50,421 bases of DNA from Paraburkholderia lacunae (lineage in GTDB: Bacteria > Pseudomonadota > Gammaproteobacteria > Burkholderiales > Burkholderiaceae). The stretch spans positions 1 through 50,421 of the forward strand of contig NZ_QHKS01000040.1 in the NCBI RefSeq assembly GCF_003353175.1, in the 5' to 3' direction. Made by a program: the position numbers and the translations under genes. Numbering within the stretch: the first letter of the stretch is position 1; every line of letters starts with the position of its first letter. Under the pieces are notes generated by a model, which was not told the DNA's origin, did not search any database, and was given only the letters and a program-made list of their open reading frames with translations. This document shows positions 17,589 to 26,002 of this stretch, piece by piece.

Positions 17589-19319
17589 TTAATCGTGCTG
17601 AGCAGACGTCGTTCTCAGATGGCTCAGATAGGCATGGATCTGACTGACGACCGCCGCGCCGTCGCCAACCGCCGACGCCACCCGCTTCGCGGACTCCGAA
17701 CGCGCGTCGCCGACGGCGAACATGCCAGGCACGCTGGTTTCGAGCGGATACACGACGCCTGCTCCTGGCGACCCATGCTCGTGACGCGCGAACCCCGTCA
17801 CGACAAACCCCCGGTTGTCGAGCTCCACGCCGCTCGAGCGGAGCCAGTCTGTCTTCGGGGCCGCGCCGATGAAAAGGAACAGGTGACGCGACGCCACCAC
17901 CTCGTCCCCGTCGTCGCCTTCACGTCTGACATGAATGTGCGTCAACCCGGCCTCGTCGCCATCGAGCGAACGCAGCGTGCAGCCCGTGCAGAGCGTCACA
18001 TTCGGTAGCGAACCGATCCGGTCGATCAGATACTTTGACATGCTCGCGCTGAGATCCTTGCCGCGAATCAGCACGCGAATGCTGCGCGCGGAATTGGCGA
18101 GAAAGACGATCGCCTGCCCGGCGGAGTTGCCGCCGCCGATCAACACGATGTCCTGCCCTTTCACCAGTTTCGCTTCGATCGTCGATGCCCAGTAGTACGT
18201 GCCCCGTCCTTCAAAGCGATCGAAGCCGGGCACCCTCGGCTTCCGATAAGCAGCCCCGCTGGCCACCACCACCGCAAGAGCGCTGATGTGTTGCCCGTCG
18301 AGCAAGGTCAGACGGAACACGCCATCTTGCCGGCTCACGTCGATGACCTTGCCGGGAATGGCCAGATGCGCGCCGAACTTCAACGCCTGCTGGAAAGCTC
18401 GTGCAGCCAGCGCCTGACCCGAGATGCCGGTCGGAAAGCCGAGATAGTTCTCAATGCGCGAGCTTGCACCCGCCTGCCCGCCCGGCGCGCGCTGGTCGAA
18501 CACGGCAACCGACAGCCCTTCCGTCGCCGCGTAGACGGACGCGGCGAGCCCCGCTGGACCGGCACCGACGATCGCCACGTCATAGACATGCGATGGCTCG
18601 AACGTCGGCAAGAGCCCGAGGCATGATGCGAGTTGTGCCTCGTCGGGCGCGCGCAGAACATAACCATTCGGGCAGAACACGAGCGGGAAGTCGTCGGGTC
18701 CTGTCGTCATGCCGCCGAGCAGTGTGACCGCTTCCGGGTCGCTACGCGCGTCCACTACCGTTGCCGGGTAGGCGTTCCGGCGCAGGAACCCCTGGAGCGA
18801 GACCAGTCGTGCGTCGTCGCTATTGCCCACAATGATCGGGCCGAGCCCCTGCTCGATCAGCCCAAGCCGCCGCAAGATCAGCGCGCGCATGATGTGCTCG
18901 CCTAGCTGGGCATCGGCGACGATCAGCGCCCGCAATCGTTCCGGATCGGTGACGAGCGTGTCAACATCCGTCAGCGCGACGCCATCGATCAGCGCGGGCT
19001 TGCCCGATAACTGCGCCATCTCCGCCATGAAGTGACCGTCGTCATGCTCGGTGACGAGCGTCGAACGGCCAAAGCTGTCGCGCGAATAGATGCGCACCCG
19101 TCCCTTCAGAAGAACGAACAGGCCCAGCGCAACCTGTCCGGTTTCGAAGATCAGTTCGCCCGCCTTGAATGACATTGGCGTCGCAAAGCGCCGCAGGCTC
19201 TGAATCTCCGCAGCCGACAGGCGCGGGAACATCTGGTGCTGACGATATTCCAGCGACGAGTACGGAATCTCGAGCTCGGACGGCATCGCGGCGTCGGCAG
19301 GTAAATCTGGGGTGCTCAT
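17589..19319 (-). CDS. Cyclic-nucleotide-binding-domain / thioredoxin-reductase-like flavoprotein
   Basis: The product has 576 residues; ATG 19319 is chosen because GATGAGGT precedes it. Order of domains: a cNMP-binding (CRP-type) domain at about 30-140 (FKAGELIFETGQVALGLFVL), a thioredoxin-fold-like segment at 160-235, then a two-domain reductase with FAD motif VGAGPAG at 251-257 and NAD(P) motif LIGGGNSAGQA at 393-402. Where thioredoxin reductases carry the redox CxxC, this protein reads YYWAST (376-380 region), so it cannot use that disulfide. A GDARSESAKRVASAVGDGA segment binds FAD near the C-terminus. It probably reduces an unknown acceptor under control of a bound nucleotide. Confidence 0.88.
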   Translation of the reverse strand: MSTPDLPADAAMPSELEIPYSSLEYRQHQMFPRLSAAEIQSLRRFATPMSFKAGELIFETGQVALGLFVLLKGRVRIYSRDSFGRSTLVTEHDDGHFMAEMAQLSGKPALIDGVALTDVDTLVTDPERLRALIVADAQLGEHIMRALILRRLGLIEQGLGPIIVGNSDDARLVSLQGFLRRNAYPATVVDARSDPEAVTLLGGMTTGPDDFPLVFCPNGYVLRAPDEAQLASCLGLLPTFEPSHVYDVAIVGAGPAGLAASVYAATEGLSVAVFDQRAPGGQAGASSRIENYLGFPTGISGQALAARAFQQALKFGAHLAIPGKVIDVSRQDGVFRLTLLDGQHISALAVVVASGAAYRKPRVPGFDRFEGRGTYYWASTIEAKLVKGQDIVLIGGGNSAGQAIVFLANSARSIRVLIRGKDLSASMSKYLIDRIGSLPNVTLCTGCTLRSLDGDEAGLTHIHVRREGDDGDEVVASRHLFLFIGAAPKTDWLRSSGVELDNRGFVVTGFARHEHGSPGAGVVYPLETSVPGMFAVGDARSESAKRVASAVGDGAAVVSQIHAYLSHLRTTSAQHD

Positions 19320-19371
19320 AAAATCGACCTCATCCAACATGTCAGCGTTGTCACGTTTCCAGAAACTGCGT

Positions 19372-19440
19372 CTACCAACCGAACTTCAGCTCGGCGCCTA
19401 CGTAGTCGGCATTGCGCGGCTGCATCCGGCCGCCTCTTTG
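19372..19440 (-). pseudogene. C-terminal tail of an outer-membrane channel gene
   Basis: The last roughly 20 codons read NADYVGAELKFGW and stop. This nearly copies the end of the complete channel at 22886-24370 (NADYVGVELKYGW). Upstream in the same frame the similarity disappears quickly, so only the final beta-strand of a related gene survives between the flavoprotein and the HD-family gene. Confidence 0.6.
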
Positions 19441-19549
19441 CTTCCAGGCGAGGAACAGCAGGACAGCCACAGGGACGGCATTCGCGCTATCCACATCCGA
19501 TCCGCACACGACTCGTCGCATGGCGGTCGTGCTTACGTCACTCGCAACG

Positions 19550-20191
19550 TCAGTTCGGCCAGTCCGATCCCAGCACCGTCCCACAGAAATTCAATCGCCG
19601 ATAGTTCGGGTCCCACCGGTCGAGAACGTCGGCATTCACAGTGCCGAAAGTCGTCTCCGGGCGATGCTCCATGCCACGCGCGTACGCCTCGATGACCCTC
19701 TTCTTGAACCCGGCTTCGCGCGGATACGCCTGAACGATTTCGTCACGCTGCTGTACCGTGAATTCCCCATAGCGGGCGCCCCGTATGTCCATCTGCACTC
19801 CGGCGCTGACCAGCGCGATGAGCGGAGACATATGCTGCGGAATGCCTGGCGTCGTATGCAACGCGATCGCCGCCCACACTTCCTGCACCGCGGATTCCGC
19901 GGCTCCGTGCTGGCGCATGAATTCACGCGCGGCGTTCGCGCCGTCCACTTCGAATCGGTGCGGGGAACGCTGATGCTTCACGTTCAGACCGACGTTATGA
20001 AACATTGCGCCGACATAGAGCAGCTCCGCATCGAAAGTCAGTTTCTCGCGATAGCCGATCAGCGCACCGAACAGAAAAGCTCTGAGTGCATGGTGGAACA
20101 TCAGCTCAGACTCCGTGCTCCGGATCTGGTCGGTTGCCGCTCTTGCCATCGCGCCATCGGGAATGTCGACTCCCGCTATGGTTTCCTTCAT
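19550..20191 (-). CDS. HD-domain (cyanamide-hydratase-like) protein with altered HD motif
   Basis: The product has 213 residues, start ATG 20191 with GGAGGGG upstream. It resembles HD-superfamily proteins of the Ddi2/cyanamide hydratase type: ESELMFHHALRAFLFGALIG, LLYVGAMFHNVGLN, WAAIALHTTPGIPQHMSP, a C-terminal PETTFG. Length is normal. The signature His-Asp pair is His-Asn here (AMFHNVGL, codon AAC instead of GAC), which removes a metal ligand expected from the family, while the other His residues remain. It may be inactive or altered. It sits between fragments of other genes in a decaying region. Confidence 0.82.
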   Translation of the reverse strand: MKETIAGVDIPDGAMARAATDQIRSTESELMFHHALRAFLFGALIGYREKLTFDAELLYVGAMFHNVGLNVKHQRSPHRFEVDGANAAREFMRQHGAAESAVQEVWAAIALHTTPGIPQHMSPLIALVSAGVQMDIRGARYGEFTVQQRDEIVQAYPREAGFKKRVIEAYARGMEHRPETTFGTVNADVLDRWDPNYRRLNFCGTVLGSDWPN

Positions 20192-20263
20192 GTCCCCTCC
20201 TCTGTGCCGAACATCTCCTCCCGGCAGAGCCGGCGCACGCGCCGGCCTCGCTGCCAGCGGCCT

Positions 20264-20480
20264 CTATGACCGTGCGAAGTCAAGCAGATCCCGATTGAGC
20301 CGTTCCTTATGCGTGAAATAAAGCGCATGCGGTGCGCCCTCGTAGACCAGCAGCTTCGCGCCCTTGATCAGTGCGGCCGCCGCCCTCCCCGTGACGTCGA
20401 ATCTCACGACTGCATCCGCATCACCGTGCAAGTCTGGACAGACATGCCGTGCTCGCTTGATCGCCGAGAAGAACTGGAGC
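20264..20480 (-). pseudogene. C-terminal remnant of an alpha/beta hydrolase (haloperoxidase-like)
   Basis: On the minus strand the sequence ending at the TAG at 20264-20266 reads HGDADAVVRFDVTGRAAAAL, then LIKGAKLLVYEGAPHALYFT and HKERLNRDLLDFARS. This is the final third of a non-haem-haloperoxidase-type hydrolase, with the acid residue (GDAD) and His (GAPH) of the triad. Upstream of about 20480 the frame loses resemblance, and no nucleophile Ser region exists. It is a different copy from the complete gene at 21273. Confidence 0.7.
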
Positions 20481-21272
20481 CCATTCTATCGACAGCTTTT
20501 CGTAGAGTCCTTGGCTAAAGGCCTTAATAATTCTTAAAAAGTATTCAAGCAGCGACGCACTCGATCGATAGCGGAAAGTCGGCGACGATCGCGTACTCAG
20601 AGCATTTCACATCTTCTGTAGAACTTTATCTGCGGTGCATTCCTACGCTTGGGCTCGCGGGATCCGCGACCCACTTTGTACCAGGAAACGGACCTTATTT
20701 GCACGCAGCGACCCGAAGTGCCCTTTCGCTACGCGCTTGCTGCGTCAGCGGGCTTTCATCGACGTTGCTGCTGTCGCAAGGTGAGCGAGCTGTCAATTGC
20801 CGAGCAGCAGCTCGTCGAAATTGCGCGGGCCGTCCACGCCCGCGCAACGAGCCGACCACGCCGCTGTCGTCGCGCGAAACGGACCGCCTGTTCCAGCTGA
20901 TTCGCCAGTTGCATACCGAAGGGCTCGTGGGTCGCGAGATGGTCGTGCTCCGACGCAAACCGTCGCGGTCTGCGGCGGGTGAGCAGGTGCCACGATAGTC
21001 GTGCGCCGCGGAAGAGTCTTGAAGTGTGTTTTATTTTTTCGCATCGTGGCAATCCGAACCGGTAACCCAGCGGCACTCAAGAAAATTAAGCCAGATTTCA
21101 GTACAGCGTGCACCGCGTCGGGATAGGCTCCTGTCAGCCTTCGTTCGCCAGCATTGCGCGCCGGCCGGTGCGCGACGGCGCAGGCGGGCCGGCCGCCGCC
21201 GAGATGACGCGGCCGGTCCCCCCATCAACCATCTTGCGCGGCGTCCTTGCGCCGCATACCCAAGGAGCCCCG
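20481..21272. other. Decayed interval before the haloperoxidase-like gene
   Basis: Apart from the sugar-ABC ATPase pieces at 20781-20960, I see no gene. The last 200 bases should contain the promoter of the hydrolase at 21273, whose ribosome-binding site AAGGAGC lies at 21262-21268. Confidence 0.4.
20781..20960 (+). pseudogene. Fragments of a sugar ABC transporter ATPase (RbsA/XylG type)
   Basis: One frame from 20781 reads VSELSIAEQQLVEIARAVHA, the ABC signature region of the first nucleotide-binding domain of RbsA-type ATPases. After a deletion of roughly a dozen codons and a frame change, 20849-20923 reads EPTTPLSSRETDRLFQLIRQ followed by LHTEG, the Walker B/D-loop region. Both frames then close. 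Transporter ATPases of this type are about 500 residues, so only a scrap remains, with no neighbouring permease or binding protein. Confidence 0.65.
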
Positions 21273-22253
21273 ATGCATTCCGTACAACCCGATGCCGTTC
21301 CGTTGACCCGCCGCCGCGACATGCTCATCGCCGGCGCGACCGCCGTCGCGGCAGCGGCGCTGCCCGCCATGGCGGCCGCGGCCGGCACACCCGCCCGCAC
21401 CGCATCTTCCGCCCACACAGGAGCTCGCGCCATGAACACGATCACCACAAACGACGGTACGCAGATTTACTTCAAGGACTGGGGAAGCGGCCGTCCGGTT
21501 GTCTTCTCGCACGGCTGGCCGCTGTGCGCCGACGCGTGGGATCCGCAGATGCTGTTCCTCCTGCAGCACGGCTATCGCGTGATCGCGCACGACCGCCGCG
21601 GCCACGGCCGCTCGAGTCAGCCGTCCCACGGCAACGACATGGACACGTACGCGGACGATCTCGCAGCGCTGCTGGACGCACTCGACGTACGCGAAGCGAC
21701 GCTCGTCGGCCACTCCACCGGCGGCGGCGAAGTCGCGCACTACATCGGGCGCCACGGCACGAAGCGCGTGTCGAAGGCCGTGCTGATCGGCGCAGTGCCG
21801 CCGCAGATGGTGAAGTCGGCCACGAACCCCGGCGGCCTGCCGATGGAAGTGTTCGACGGCATCCGCAAGAACGTGGCGGAGAACCGTTCGCAGTTTTACA
21901 GGGATCTCGCCGTGCCGTTCTTCGGCTTCAATCGCTCGAACGCCAAGGCGTCGCAGGGCACGATCGACGCGTTCTGGGCGCAGGGGATGATGGGCGGCGT
22001 CTACGGCCAGTATCTGTGCGTAAAGGAATTTTCCGAGGTCGACTACACGGAGGACCTGAAGAAGATCGACGTGCCGACGCTGATCCTGCATGGCGACGAC
22101 GACCAGATCGTGCCGATCGACGATTCGGCCCGCCTGTCCGCGAAGATCGTAAAGCACGCGCAACTGAAGGTGATCGAGGGCGGTTCGCACGGCATGTGCG
22201 TCGTCAACGCGGATCGCATCAACGCGGAACTGCTCGCGTTCCTGCAGGCATAA
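21273..22253 (+). CDS. Tat-exported non-haem haloperoxidase-like alpha/beta hydrolase
   Basis: The product has 326 residues from ATG 21273, with AAGGAGC 5 bases before. The N-terminus has Arg13-Arg14-Arg15 followed by DMLIAGATAVAAAALPAMAA, a twin-arginine-type signal that would send the folded enzyme to the periplasm. The hydrolase core contains oxyanion-hole FSHGWPL, nucleophile Ser148 in GHSTGG, acid Asp277 in HGDDDQIVP and His306 in GGSHGM; spacing matches the cofactor-free haloperoxidase/perhydrolase family. Likely activities are ester hydrolysis or perhydrolysis. An internal ATG at 21432 could give a cytoplasmic form. Followed by a broken LysR gene on the same strand. Confidence 0.9.
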   Translation: MHSVQPDAVPLTRRRDMLIAGATAVAAAALPAMAAAAGTPARTASSAHTGARAMNTITTNDGTQIYFKDWGSGRPVVFSHGWPLCADAWDPQMLFLLQHGYRVIAHDRRGHGRSSQPSHGNDMDTYADDLAALLDALDVREATLVGHSTGGGEVAHYIGRHGTKRVSKAVLIGAVPPQMVKSATNPGGLPMEVFDGIRKNVAENRSQFYRDLAVPFFGFNRSNAKASQGTIDAFWAQGMMGGVYGQYLCVKEFSEVDYTEDLKKIDVPTLILHGDDDQIVPIDDSARLSAKIVKHAQLKVIEGGSHGMCVVNADRINAELLAFLQA

Positions 22254-22403
22254 GCATCTTCCCCTTCGATCCTGCCCGACCGGACCGCACCTGCGCGAAA
22301 TGTCGTTTGCCGTCGATCCGCTCCGACGCATAGCGGTTCGATCGACATGGCAGCGCCGGCACGAGCCGGCGCTGCAAACCAACAGGCTGGAGAGCTCCCG
22401 ACG

Positions 22404-22919
22404 ATGGATACCCTGCTTTCGATGCGTGTCTTTACGCGCATTGTCGAAACTGGCAGCTTCACGCGCGCGTCTGACACGATCGGACTCACGACGCCACGCG
22501 TGTCGGCGCTGCTGAGCGCGCTCGAGCAGCATCTCGGCTTCCGGCTGCTGAATCGCACCACCCGTCGGATCTCGCTGACCGAGGACGGGCAGGCGTACTA
22601 CGAGCGCTCCGTCGCAGTGCTCCGCGAGATCGACGATATGGAGGCGTCGGTATCGCATGCACGTAACGTGCCGCACGGCCGCCTGAAGGTGAACCTACCG
22701 CCAGCGATGGCGAAACAAGTCATGGTTCCAGCGCTGCCGGCGTTTCTCGCGTACCTGGTCGAACCGTACCTGAAGTCGGGCCGCTTGCGTGAGGTCCTGA
22801 CTGATTTCAACACCCCCGCGCGCCCGATCTCGGTGCTGTATCCGCCCAGGGCAACCGATGCGTGGATCTCGGACCCACGCATCGGTTACCACCCGTACTT
22901 CAGCTCGACGCCGACGTAG
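22404..22919 (+). pseudogene. LysR-family regulator gene with internal and C-terminal deletions
   Basis: From ATG 22404 the frame encodes a normal LysR winged helix (MDTLLSMRVFTRIVETGSFT, HLGFRLLNRTTRRISLTEDG) and linker up to KVNLPPAMAKQVMVPALPAF. It then jumps directly to EPYLKSGRLREVLTDFNTPA and RPISVLYPP, which in full-length relatives lies about 130 residues further on. The usual closing 25 residues are replaced by the reverse side of the channel gene. Total 171 residues against about 300. The DNA-binding half could still be made, but effector response is lost. Confidence 0.75.
22853..22887. terminator. Perfect 13-bp hairpin between convergent genes
   Basis: AACCGATGCGTGG at 22853-22865 pairs perfectly with CCACGCATCGGTT at 22875-22887 over a 9-base loop. 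It ends within the stop codon of the minus-strand channel gene and inside the truncated LysR frame on the plus strand. There is no T-run on either side. Position between convergent units suggests a bidirectional terminator. Confidence 0.55.
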
Positions 22920-24370
22920 TCCGCGTTGTGCCCGCCCGCCTTCCGGATCGCGTCGCCGACCTGGAAATGCACGGCCTCGATCGCGCCGACCAGGTTCGCG
23001 GCAATCGTCCAGTCCGCACGCAACTGCACATACATCCCCGTCCACAACCCGCCCTTGCCGGCCGTACCCGGCACCACGGCGTTGCCCTGCTGGTAGACGG
23101 CGTCGCCGGTCGTCTCGCGCCACTGAAAACCGAGCGCGCCGAGCAGCGACAGGTTCGACGACGGCTTCAGCGTAACCGACGGCTTCACGTGAATCAGGTT
23201 CGAATAGCCGGTATAGCCGGCAAGCGTGAAGTAGTAGCCGTTGGGAAACAGCGGATTGAAGGTCTCGACGCGACCATCTCTGGGATGCCGGTCGCCCGAA
23301 GCCGCGTCGAACTGCAGCCCGATGCGCGGCGACCAGGGCAGGTCGAGCTTGTAGCCCGCGATCGAACCGAGCGCCCACGCGCCGATCGTGCTGTTGCCGA
23401 CCGTGCCCGTCTGCAGCATGCCTTCGACATCCCAGTCGAAGCGGCCCTGCGTGCCCGTGTAGCGCAAGTCCCACACGTCGCGGCGCTCGGCGCCGCTCGC
23501 GTCGAGAAATCGCGCATTGCTGCGGTTATAGCGCGACCAGTAACCGGACAGATCGCCCGGCCCCACCGACTGGCGCTCGAAGCGCACGCCGCTGAAGGTG
23601 AGATCGCGGTTCGACACGTCGTCGAACACGGTCGCGTCGCGGTACTGCACAGGCTGCGTCGCGTACGCGATGAAGCGCCACTTCTGGTATTCGTAGTCGG
23701 CCCAGATGGCGTCGAATGCCTGGCGCACGTTCGGACCGTCTCGCACGGCAATGAAGCGCTGCAAGTCGAAGGCCATTTCCTGGCGGCCGATGCGAAACTT
23801 GACCGTGCCCCCGCCGAGCGCCCCGGTATAGGTCACGAATGCCTGCTCGATATCGAGCGGGTTCTTGTCCACGGACGTCACCGTGTTCTTGCCGAACGGG
23901 CGGGCGTCTTCGAGCTGCACGAAGAACTGCCAGTGCTGTCCGAGATGCGCATCGGCATGAACCTCGACGCGCTGGATCAGGTACGTGTCCGACTGCGCGG
24001 AGCCGATCCCGAACAGCGGCGCGTCGTTGGTCTCCAAACGCTCGCGCAGGTTCACGCCGAGCGACAGATAGGATGCCGGATCGTTGCCGAGCGGGATGTA
24101 CTTCAACCCGTCGAGCGGCGCGTGCGGCACGCAAGGATTCGCGAGCACCGACCAGTCTTCCTGCCAGCGGTTGAACAGCACGGTTGGCCGCTTGGCCGTG
24201 CACGTCGACGCGGTGCTGTCCACGGCTGGCGCTGGCACCGAGGTCGGTGCCGGCGCCGCTTCCGCGAACGCCGCGTCGGCCCCGGCGAACAACAACCCCG
24301 CGACGACCGACACGCGGGCCGCACGATCAAAACGGCGGCCGTGATGCTTCCGTTCCCGCCGCCCGTTCAT
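22886..24370 (-). CDS. Outer-membrane channel, alginate-export-family-like porin
   Basis: The product has 494 residues, starting at ATG 24370, which overlaps the stop of DUF1275 by four bases (ATGA). An N-terminal signal (VSVVAGLLFAGADAAFAEAA) precedes a beta-strand-rich chain: LSLGVNLRERLETNDAPLFG, TYLIQRVEVHADAHLGQHWQ, then TVKFRIGRQEMAFDLQRFIA and a final strand NADYVGVELKYGW. Arrangement and length resemble the AlgE-like alginate-export family, but there are no alginate genes, so a substrate cannot be inferred from the name. Last gene of the coupled operon. A remnant of a related gene ends at 19372. Confidence 0.85.
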   Translation of the reverse strand: MNGRRERKHHGRRFDRAARVSVVAGLLFAGADAAFAEAAPAPTSVPAPAVDSTASTCTAKRPTVLFNRWQEDWSVLANPCVPHAPLDGLKYIPLGNDPASYLSLGVNLRERLETNDAPLFGIGSAQSDTYLIQRVEVHADAHLGQHWQFFVQLEDARPFGKNTVTSVDKNPLDIEQAFVTYTGALGGGTVKFRIGRQEMAFDLQRFIAVRDGPNVRQAFDAIWADYEYQKWRFIAYATQPVQYRDATVFDDVSNRDLTFSGVRFERQSVGPGDLSGYWSRYNRSNARFLDASGAERRDVWDLRYTGTQGRFDWDVEGMLQTGTVGNSTIGAWALGSIAGYKLDLPWSPRIGLQFDAASGDRHPRDGRVETFNPLFPNGYYFTLAGYTGYSNLIHVKPSVTLKPSSNLSLLGALGFQWRETTGDAVYQQGNAVVPGTAGKGGLWTGMYVQLRADWTIAANLVGAIEAVHFQVGDAIRKAGGHNADYVGVELKYGW

Positions 24371-25062
24371 GTGCCCTCCTGCGTGACGATGCCGGCGGGT
24401 TGCGCCGCGCACAGCGCCAGCGCCGCAAGCGCACCGACGGGCACGAGCAGCGCCCAGAATCCGGCATGGCGGAACCCGAGCGCACCGGCCGTCGCGCCTA
24501 GCGCGAACGCCACGATCGCCGGCAGCATCTTTGCGAAACGCGCGCGTGCCGTCGCGCGCACGCTGTCGGCCATGCCGGCGGACAGCATGTCGACGACGTC
24601 GAGGATCGCCTGTGTAACGTTGCCGGTCATCACCGTGTTCGGCACGCCGGCGCGCGCGATCACGCGCGGATGCGCGTTCTGCACGCCCATCGCGAACGTG
24701 CCGACGATGCCGGCCACCAGCACCGGCAGGCTGTCGGATTGAGTCACGGGCGTCGCCCACACGCCGGCCGCGCAGAAGCCGAGCAGCAGCACGGCCTGCA
24801 CCGCATGCAGCGCGCGCGCACCTTGCCACGCGGGCCGCCTCGAAAGCGCGCGCGCAATCAGGCTGCTCGCGACGACGCCGCACACGAACGCAGGAAACAC
24901 GCTGAGCTTCAGCAGGATGCCCTGCCCGAATCCCGCGACGCCCGCGCCGATCAGCACGAAATTGCCCGTCACGTGCGCGGTGAACAGCCCGAACAGCGCG
25001 ACGAAGCTCAGCGTATCGACGAAGCCGGCCACCGCGGCAAGGATCGTGTCTTCGTGCTTCAT
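24367..25062 (-). CDS. DUF1275 (YoaK-type) membrane protein, copy 2
   Basis: The product has 231 residues. ATG 25062 overlaps the VOC stop as ATGA, and its own stop overlaps the channel start in the same way, which signals translational coupling. The family signature is AVAGFVDTLSFVALFGLFTA then HVTGNFVLIG, followed by PNTVMTGNVTQAILDVVDML. Hydrophobic stretches predict about six inner-membrane spans. Function is unknown; repeated pairing with outer-membrane channels and DoxX in this window suggests an envelope transport or redox role. It shares the N-terminal signature with copy 1 at 15433. Confidence 0.87.
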   Translation of the reverse strand: MKHEDTILAAVAGFVDTLSFVALFGLFTAHVTGNFVLIGAGVAGFGQGILLKLSVFPAFVCGVVASSLIARALSRRPAWQGARALHAVQAVLLLGFCAAGVWATPVTQSDSLPVLVAGIVGTFAMGVQNAHPRVIARAGVPNTVMTGNVTQAILDVVDMLSAGMADSVRATARARFAKMLPAIVAFALGATAGALGFRHAGFWALLVPVGALAALALCAAQPAGIVTQEGT

Positions 25063-25976
25063 CGTGCCGCGCCCGCGTGGATCTCGGCGACGTAGCCGCC
25101 CAGGAACTGCACGAGCGCCGCATCGCGCCCGTCCGACGTGAACGTCGGTACCAGCACGGTCACGCCCGCGGCCTGTGCTTTCTTCAGCGTCGCGGCCAGG
25201 TCGGACACTTCGTAGCCGGTCATCTCGCGGCCGAACGGGTAAGGCAGATGGCCGTCCGTCGCGAGCACGGTCATCTTGCCGAACCCCGATTCGATACGGA
25301 CGCGGCGGTACGTGTCGTTCGGCCGGCCGATCTCGATGCCCGGCGCATTGCGCACGTCGGACACGACCTTGCCGTGCGAGAACGCGACGAAGTCGCGCAC
25401 CAGCTTGTCGGCACTTTCCGGCGACACGTATACGCGATTCTCGGGCACCGTCTCGAGCGCGTCGTAGTGCGGCACTTCGGTATGCCAGTAGAGTTGCATG
25501 TTCACGCCGCCCGGCCAGCGGACGATCGCGTCGCGGCCGATCGGGTCGGGAAACGTGTCGACGATCACGTCCGCGCCGTGCGCGCGCGCCGACTTCACCG
25601 CTACGCCCATGTCGGTGACGAAATAGCCGGTGCGCTCCGCGCAGAACGGATACGGAATCGGCGTTTTGAAGCCGAACACCGAGATCGTGCCGACCGGCGT
25701 GAGCACGACTTGCGACATCGTCTGGCTCGGCGTCGGCGTGACCTGGAACACGCCCTGCTTCGACTTCTTGCCGCCGAAGGTCGCGACGAAGCTGTCGGTG
25801 AAGCGGTCGAAATCGTCGGGCGACACGCACACGTGCGTCGTGTCGTACTGCGGGCCGACCGCAACGGCCGGTGTCGCAATGGTCTTCGCGACCGGCGTCT
25901 TCGCGAACGCGATGGGCGCGACGGCGAGACCGCCCGCGATCATCGCGGCGAGCAGCACGGAACGAATGGTTTTCAT
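25059..25976 (-). CDS. Secreted VOC-superfamily (glyoxalase-like) protein
   Basis: The product has 305 residues from ATG 25976, with AAGGAA upstream. A signal peptide is clear (MKTIRSVLLAAMIAGGLAVA, cleavage after AFA about residue 25). The mature part holds two repeats of the vicinal-oxygen-chelate fold: one around HVCVSPDDFDRFTDSFVATF, the other around NRVYVSPESADKLVRDFVAF, each ending in a glyoxalase-type strand (VNMQLYWHTE; GYVAEIHAG). VOC proteins bind a metal and act on small oxygenated compounds or sequester antibiotics. Export to the periplasm is less usual for the family. Between DoxX (26 bases) and DUF1275 (overlap). Confidence 0.82.
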   Translation of the reverse strand: MKTIRSVLLAAMIAGGLAVAPIAFAKTPVAKTIATPAVAVGPQYDTTHVCVSPDDFDRFTDSFVATFGGKKSKQGVFQVTPTPSQTMSQVVLTPVGTISVFGFKTPIPYPFCAERTGYFVTDMGVAVKSARAHGADVIVDTFPDPIGRDAIVRWPGGVNMQLYWHTEVPHYDALETVPENRVYVSPESADKLVRDFVAFSHGKVVSDVRNAPGIEIGRPNDTYRRVRIESGFGKMTVLATDGHLPYPFGREMTGYEVSDLAATLKKAQAAGVTVLVPTFTSDGRDAALVQFLGGYVAEIHAGAAR

Positions 25977-26002
25977 CACAGGGTTTCCTTGTTGTTTCAT
26001 CG

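Noticed and set aside
21225..22676. 483-codon minus-strand open frame
   Set aside because: Antisense to the haloperoxidase-like hydrolase with full triad; no family resemblance of its own.
22862..24742. 626-codon plus-strand open frame
   Set aside because: It lies over the channel and DUF1275 genes on the other strand; composition is Arg/His/Ala-rich with no motif, typical of a reverse-frame shadow in high-GC DNA.
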